Source of the DNA: Tetragonia tetragonoides
Taxonomy: Eukaryota > Streptophyta > Magnoliopsida > Caryophyllales > Aizoaceae
NCBI GenBank assembly: GCA_038025085.1
Contig: CM076142.1
Span: 5,926,501 to 5,990,500, forward strand
Reading direction: 5' to 3'
Length of the DNA: 64,000 nt
Position numbers and translations under genes: made by a program
Shown here: positions 60,101 to 64,000 of the stretch, in pieces
Position numbering within the stretch: position 1 is the first letter of the stretch
How the letters are laid out: every line of letters starts with the position of its first letter
Notes under the pieces: generated by a model
What the model saw: only the letters and a program-made list of their open reading frames with translations
Database searches by the model: none
Told to the model about the DNA's origin: nothing

Positions 60101-61616
60101 TGTCTATACTGGTTCATGCTTAGAAAAAAAATAGATTTTTGTAGCATGGTAAGTGGAACATGATCAATTGAAAAATGCTATCAAGGAAATTGAATATGCC
60201 TGCCAGGACACCACAGCACAGTTACAATAAACAGTTCCAATACCCAAATGAAAAAGAAACCAAATCACAAGTCCATCTTTCATATGTAAGCTAGAACCTC
60301 TTGCAGCTAGATCAAAAATGACAACTTTCTTAGTCGCTTTATAAGGGAGAGAGCTCCCACAGTCTCAGCAGTACTCAAGCGAATAGCTACCAATCCAAAC
60401 TCCAGGAACACCTCAAAGTTGTAAACAACGCTGCACTGCACCATCAATCACCCGCCCTCACAGATTCAATCTCAGCTAACATGAAATTATTTACTCAGTA
60501 TCTTCAAAGACAATGGATATACACTACCTACATAGTAAGTATTGACAGAAACACAAGTAAATTACCACAGTCAATTTTTCATCAACAAAGAACTACAGAC
60601 AAAATAGTTTTCCGTTAGAGTTACACCAAAAACATCCCCAACAAACAAAATGAACCACTTTAAATCCCCATTATCCCCCTGCCTATTCCTTCATGTAGAA
60701 ACAAAATACCTAAATAAGGCAAATAATAAAAAGTTATACTCCAACATCCCAAGTAGAGACCTCATAACAAAAGGCTAACCAACCCAACAATCACCAATCA
60801 ACACAAATTCAATGTCAACCAACATGAAACCATCTGCTCAATATTTCCCAAAAACATTGGAATGTAATTAAACACAATACTAACCCACCAAATGAAACCC
60901 ACTAGAAATACAAAATCTACATTTACCCACCTGCCCTTCACTCCAATTATACAAATCACACACACACAAAAGCAAACCAATTGCACAATTACCAAACTAT
61001 AGTCCATTTTTTTTATCTTCCTTTTATAAACTTCTCTAACTAACACAATACTAAGCCAACACTACATTGACCACATCCATTTACACAAAATACACAGCAA
61101 CAACCACCCAAAAAAAAAAGTCAAAATTACCAAATCATAGTAATCCAATACTTATATGAACTTTTACCTTTTATAAACTTCTCCAAAGGTGCCACCCCAA
61201 AGCCTCTTCCTAAACAAACCCTCAGCACACTGTTTCCCTTCCCACAATTCAAGCCCAGCAGTCACAATACCAGGAACAAACACAACCGGATGTTGGGCCA
61301 TCAACCCCTCTTTCCGGAGCTTCTCACCGGGCGGGTCGGGCATCGGGCCCGTTATAGCCTCAGTGACATATTGAGGGAATGAAGATGGCATAGCATGGTA
61401 CACAAACAATAACAACCACCATACAGTGCAAATCAACCCAATAAACCAACAACAATTATCTATACAAGACCACCCCTTGTAATTGTTCTTCCTCTCCTTG
61501 CCTTTCAACTTGTTCTCAGTCTCATTTTCTCTCTCCTCTTCATTGCCCTTTTCCGGGCCACCTTCGGGCTTGGTTAATCCGGGCTGATCGGGCTTTCTTC
61601 GCCGGAGGGTCTGCAT
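57155..61616 (-). CDS. PDAT1: Phospholipid:diacylglycerol acyltransferase 1 (PDAT1), 6 exons, complete
   Basis: Exons on the minus strand: 61616-61168, 59845-59623, 59482-59199, 59092-58765, 58149-57890, 57638-57155; phases agree and give 675 residues (Arabidopsis PDAT1 is about 671). The enzyme moves an acyl chain from the sn-2 position of a phospholipid to diacylglycerol, making triacylglycerol in the ER. A charged cytosolic N-terminus (to about residue 50) precedes one membrane span, CCWFIGLICTVWWLLLFVYH. The catalytic triad of the LCAT-like fold is visible: Ser in VPHSMGV (exon 3), Asp in DGDETVPVLS (exon 6) and His in SGAHVDIMGN (exon 6). The SFPQYVTEAITGP and LWEGKQCAEGLFRKRLWGG blocks are typical. 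Exon 4 carries a variable Lys/Ser-rich insert (RKRKQKNNVTTSSRSKED). No defect is seen. Confidence 0.95.
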
Positions 61617-62879
61617 ACTATTAAATTACTCCCAGAAAATTTGACTTCTGGGTTTTGGTGGGTTTTTTTTCTTTTTTTTTTTTGGAATTATTGGGATTGG
61701 GTTGTTTGAGGTTTGTAGATTTGGTGGATGATGATGGAGATTGTAATGGAGGAAATGGGCTCAAGTGGGTACCCACAGGTCACAGAAGAAGCAGAAGATA
61801 ATATTATATGGTTGGTTGTTTCTCTTTCCAATGAAGATTGGAAGAGTGTTTAATGTTACGTTTTGTATGCGTTTTTTTGGAAACCAACACAAGAAACGAA
61901 TTGGAAATTTGGAACAGAACTGTTGCTTTTTTTAATTTTTGTTTGGATCTCAAATCTCAATGACTGAGACCTGAATAATAATTACAAAAAAGGAAAGGAA
62001 TTTACAGTTTTTAGTTTGATCTTGCAGCAACGGCAAAAAAGTTTGGAATTGCCAAGTTCTTTTGACAAGTAATTTGGTTTCTGACTTTCTGTCGTGTGAA
62101 GGAAATACAAAAGGTATTGACGAGTTCTAAGTTGTAAACTTGTAACACTCTCATAATTAAAAAATACATATTTTCTTAATTTGATCATATTAAGTCTCTT
62201 ATAACTCGCAGAAAAATGTGTTACTATTTAGAAATTGTACGATATTACTTATAATGAATTATGACCGTTATAGGTTATATTTACTTGTAACTAAGTTTAT
62301 CCAAATAATTTGACATGTGTTTGCACCAAAAAATAACTTGTCACTTGTAATGGATTACTGTTTAGTGTTCTTATTTTTAAAACTGAAAATCACTTATTGA
62401 ATCCCAATGCACAAACAGTTTTTGTACTCCATGTCAAATGTGTAATTTACTCATTGTAAGTAAATATGTATATATTTTATATTGTTTAGCTAGTAATATT
62501 TGACATGTATTACTGCCTTCGGATTCCAAAAGCCTATAAGCAATTCATCACATAACACTTTCTTACCAGAGAAGTACTCATTTGGCAAGATAATTTACTT
62601 ATTTTTTGGGGACCAAATGTTTGATGACAACAAAATGTCTGGCTAGACTTAAAATTGAAGTATTGGTAATTTATCATACCCAAGGTCTTGCATAAGAAGC
62701 TGCTCTTTTTAACCATACAAAAAGACCAATCTTGATATACGACGTGAACATCTATTGTAGTCAGCAAGATAAGTATTAAAAGTTAGTAAAATATTCAAAC
62801 GTTCAGAGAACACAACATCCATTGGTATAGACCATAGACCTATTTCGGGAATATAAGACGCACCACTAAAGTTTGAGAC
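61617..62879. other. PDAT1 promoter and intergenic stretch
   Basis: Upstream of the PDAT1 ATG is a short leader with an oligo-A tract on the coding strand (61660-61682 on the plus strand as T-rich). Beyond about 61950 the DNA is AT-rich without a gene, up to the 3' end of the gene stopping at 62880. Confidence 0.5.
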
Positions 62880-64000
62880 TCATAGCCATATTTGAGAAAG
62901 CAGCCTTGAGTGCTGGGGGTGCTGGGACGCAATGGCTGATACTTGTAATGGATTCTTTGCCAGTTCAAACAACCTCTCTCTCACTAAATTCTCACGGCGT
63001 GCAACTGGAGATAATGTATCGATAAACCAACCAGTGTCACATCTCACAGATACTTGCATGTGACATACCGGTTTACAAGTTTCAGGTATCAAATGTTCCC
63101 AAGGATCGAATTCCTGTACATATCCATCCAATTCCCCATTGGCACTACCCTCAACTATTGCTTTGCTCCATAAACATGAAGTGATGGTATCCCCATCTGG
63201 AGAACAAGCTGCCCATACGTTCGATTCAATAACAAGATAGGAATTTGTTGGCACAGAGAGCACTGATCTTGAGAGTGGTATGTCTGAACCGAAAGGTAGT
63301 CGCACAGGATTCATAAGAGATGCTTCGAAAAGTACAATTTTGTAATAATCACACTCATCACGAGGCATATCTGGTCTATGGAAGGCATAATAAGCCATAA
63401 TTTTCCCATAAACATCGGTTGCACCAGAGGGAAACGCAGAGCTACATACTGAAATCTTTACCGTGGCTTGTAGTGCATCTGGTAACATTGTGTAATGCAC
63501 AGTTACCATGGACAGGCTTCTCCAATGACGGTCGTACGGCGTAGTAAAGTAGAAAGAAACTGCACAGAGAGGAGAAATTAAGTCAGGTTAGCGGGATGGA
63601 GAAAAAAGAGGTGTAACAGCCACAAAGAATGACAAACAAACCTCAAGATACATTTGTTGCTGCATACACTCTTCATCCGAAGAGAAGAGTAATGTTGTTG
63701 GTGTCTTAAGGTTCGCAAGATGCATATATGCATTACTCCAAGTCACCTGCACTCGTACACGGCAATTTTGTCCAGGTACAGCATTAACATCTTTAGTGAA
63801 TGAGCCACTTTCGCAGGCTTGAAATTCCAATTTGTCACTAACCAATTGCTCTGCTTGGGTATCACAAAACGTCAAGTCTACTACGATTACAAGAGAGGAA
63901 TTGGCTGGTACAGCGACAACCGATCTAGACAGTCCAATTGGACTCCCAGAAGTTACTTGAACTGGTTGATCATTTGTCTTCTTGAAAAGTATTTTTGATA
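62880..64000 (-). CDS. Protein with two DUF6598-like repeats (C-terminal part, cut by window edge)
   Basis: Exons: from beyond 64000 down to 63638, then 63559-62880. The visible ~347 residues hold two related units. The first ends with SPIGLSRSVVAVPANSSLVIVV followed by a QNCRVRVQVTW strand; the second has SMVTVHYTMLPDALQATVKI, ATDVYGKIMAYYAF and DIPLSRSVLSVPTNSYLVIE. The LSRS.(V/L).VP..S.L.I phrase and the DVYG motif are hallmarks of the DUF6598 family, found at the C-terminus of the 60-kDa jasmonate-induced proteins and in stand-alone proteins of unknown function. No ribosome-inactivating domain is visible here, but the N-terminus is outside the window. The donor at 63637 was chosen over GAG|GTTTG at 63641 because only it keeps the frame. 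Confidence 0.7.

Overview
The window is nuclear DNA from a flowering plant, almost certainly a eudicot. Genes are split by many short GT-AG introns, intergenic DNA is AT-rich and full of small transposons, and every recognisable protein belongs to a plant family. The DUF6598-type gene at the right edge and the general sequence flavour would fit Caryophyllales/Amaranthaceae, but that is a guess. All exon models were built by hand from reading frame, splice signals and remembered family sequences; no alignment was run.

Layout. 328-19672 (+) is the C-terminal half of MDN1/midasin: 39 exons, about 2,499 residues, including the acidic region and the C-terminal MIDAS/VWA domain. The N-terminal AAA+ part lies off the left edge. 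20466-22145 (+) is an ankyrin-repeat membrane protein of the ACD6/PGG type with an apparent frameshift near the end of its first exon. From 22.5 to 28.3 kb lies a rearranged block: a MULE-like insertion with a 9-bp target-site duplication (TSD), a roughly 12-unit tandem array of a ~310-bp repeat, then a decayed second copy of the 3' end of the ankyrin gene that carries its own small insertion. 29004-29579 (-) is a small divergent B3-like protein. 31774-32838 (+) is an intronless mitochondrial carrier of the SLC25A44 type. 36001-41809 (-) is an Alfin-like PHD protein in 5 exons whose introns hold a SINE, a 253-bp tandem duplication and a GC-rich inverted-repeat transposon. 43.1-44.46 kb repeats the same ~310-bp satellite in inverted orientation. 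44810-45769 is another MULE-type element with a 9-bp TSD. 46482-51384 (-) is an NF-YA transcription factor with a miR169 site in its 3' UTR and a plastid 16S rDNA fragment in an intron. 57155-61616 (-) is PDAT1, complete in 6 exons. 62880 to the right edge (-) is the C-terminal part of a protein with two DUF6598-like repeats.

The genes do not form a pathway. They are an ordinary mix of housekeeping (ribosome assembly, mitochondrial transport, oil synthesis), chromatin/transcription (Alfin-like, NF-YA, B3) and defence-type genes (ankyrin-PGG, DUF6598). The interest lies in the structural history: duplication of the ankyrin 3' end around a satellite array, four or five small DNA transposons with readable TSDs, a SINE, a plastid insertion, and the same satellite present in opposite orientation about 16 kb away. 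No clearly new biological system was found.
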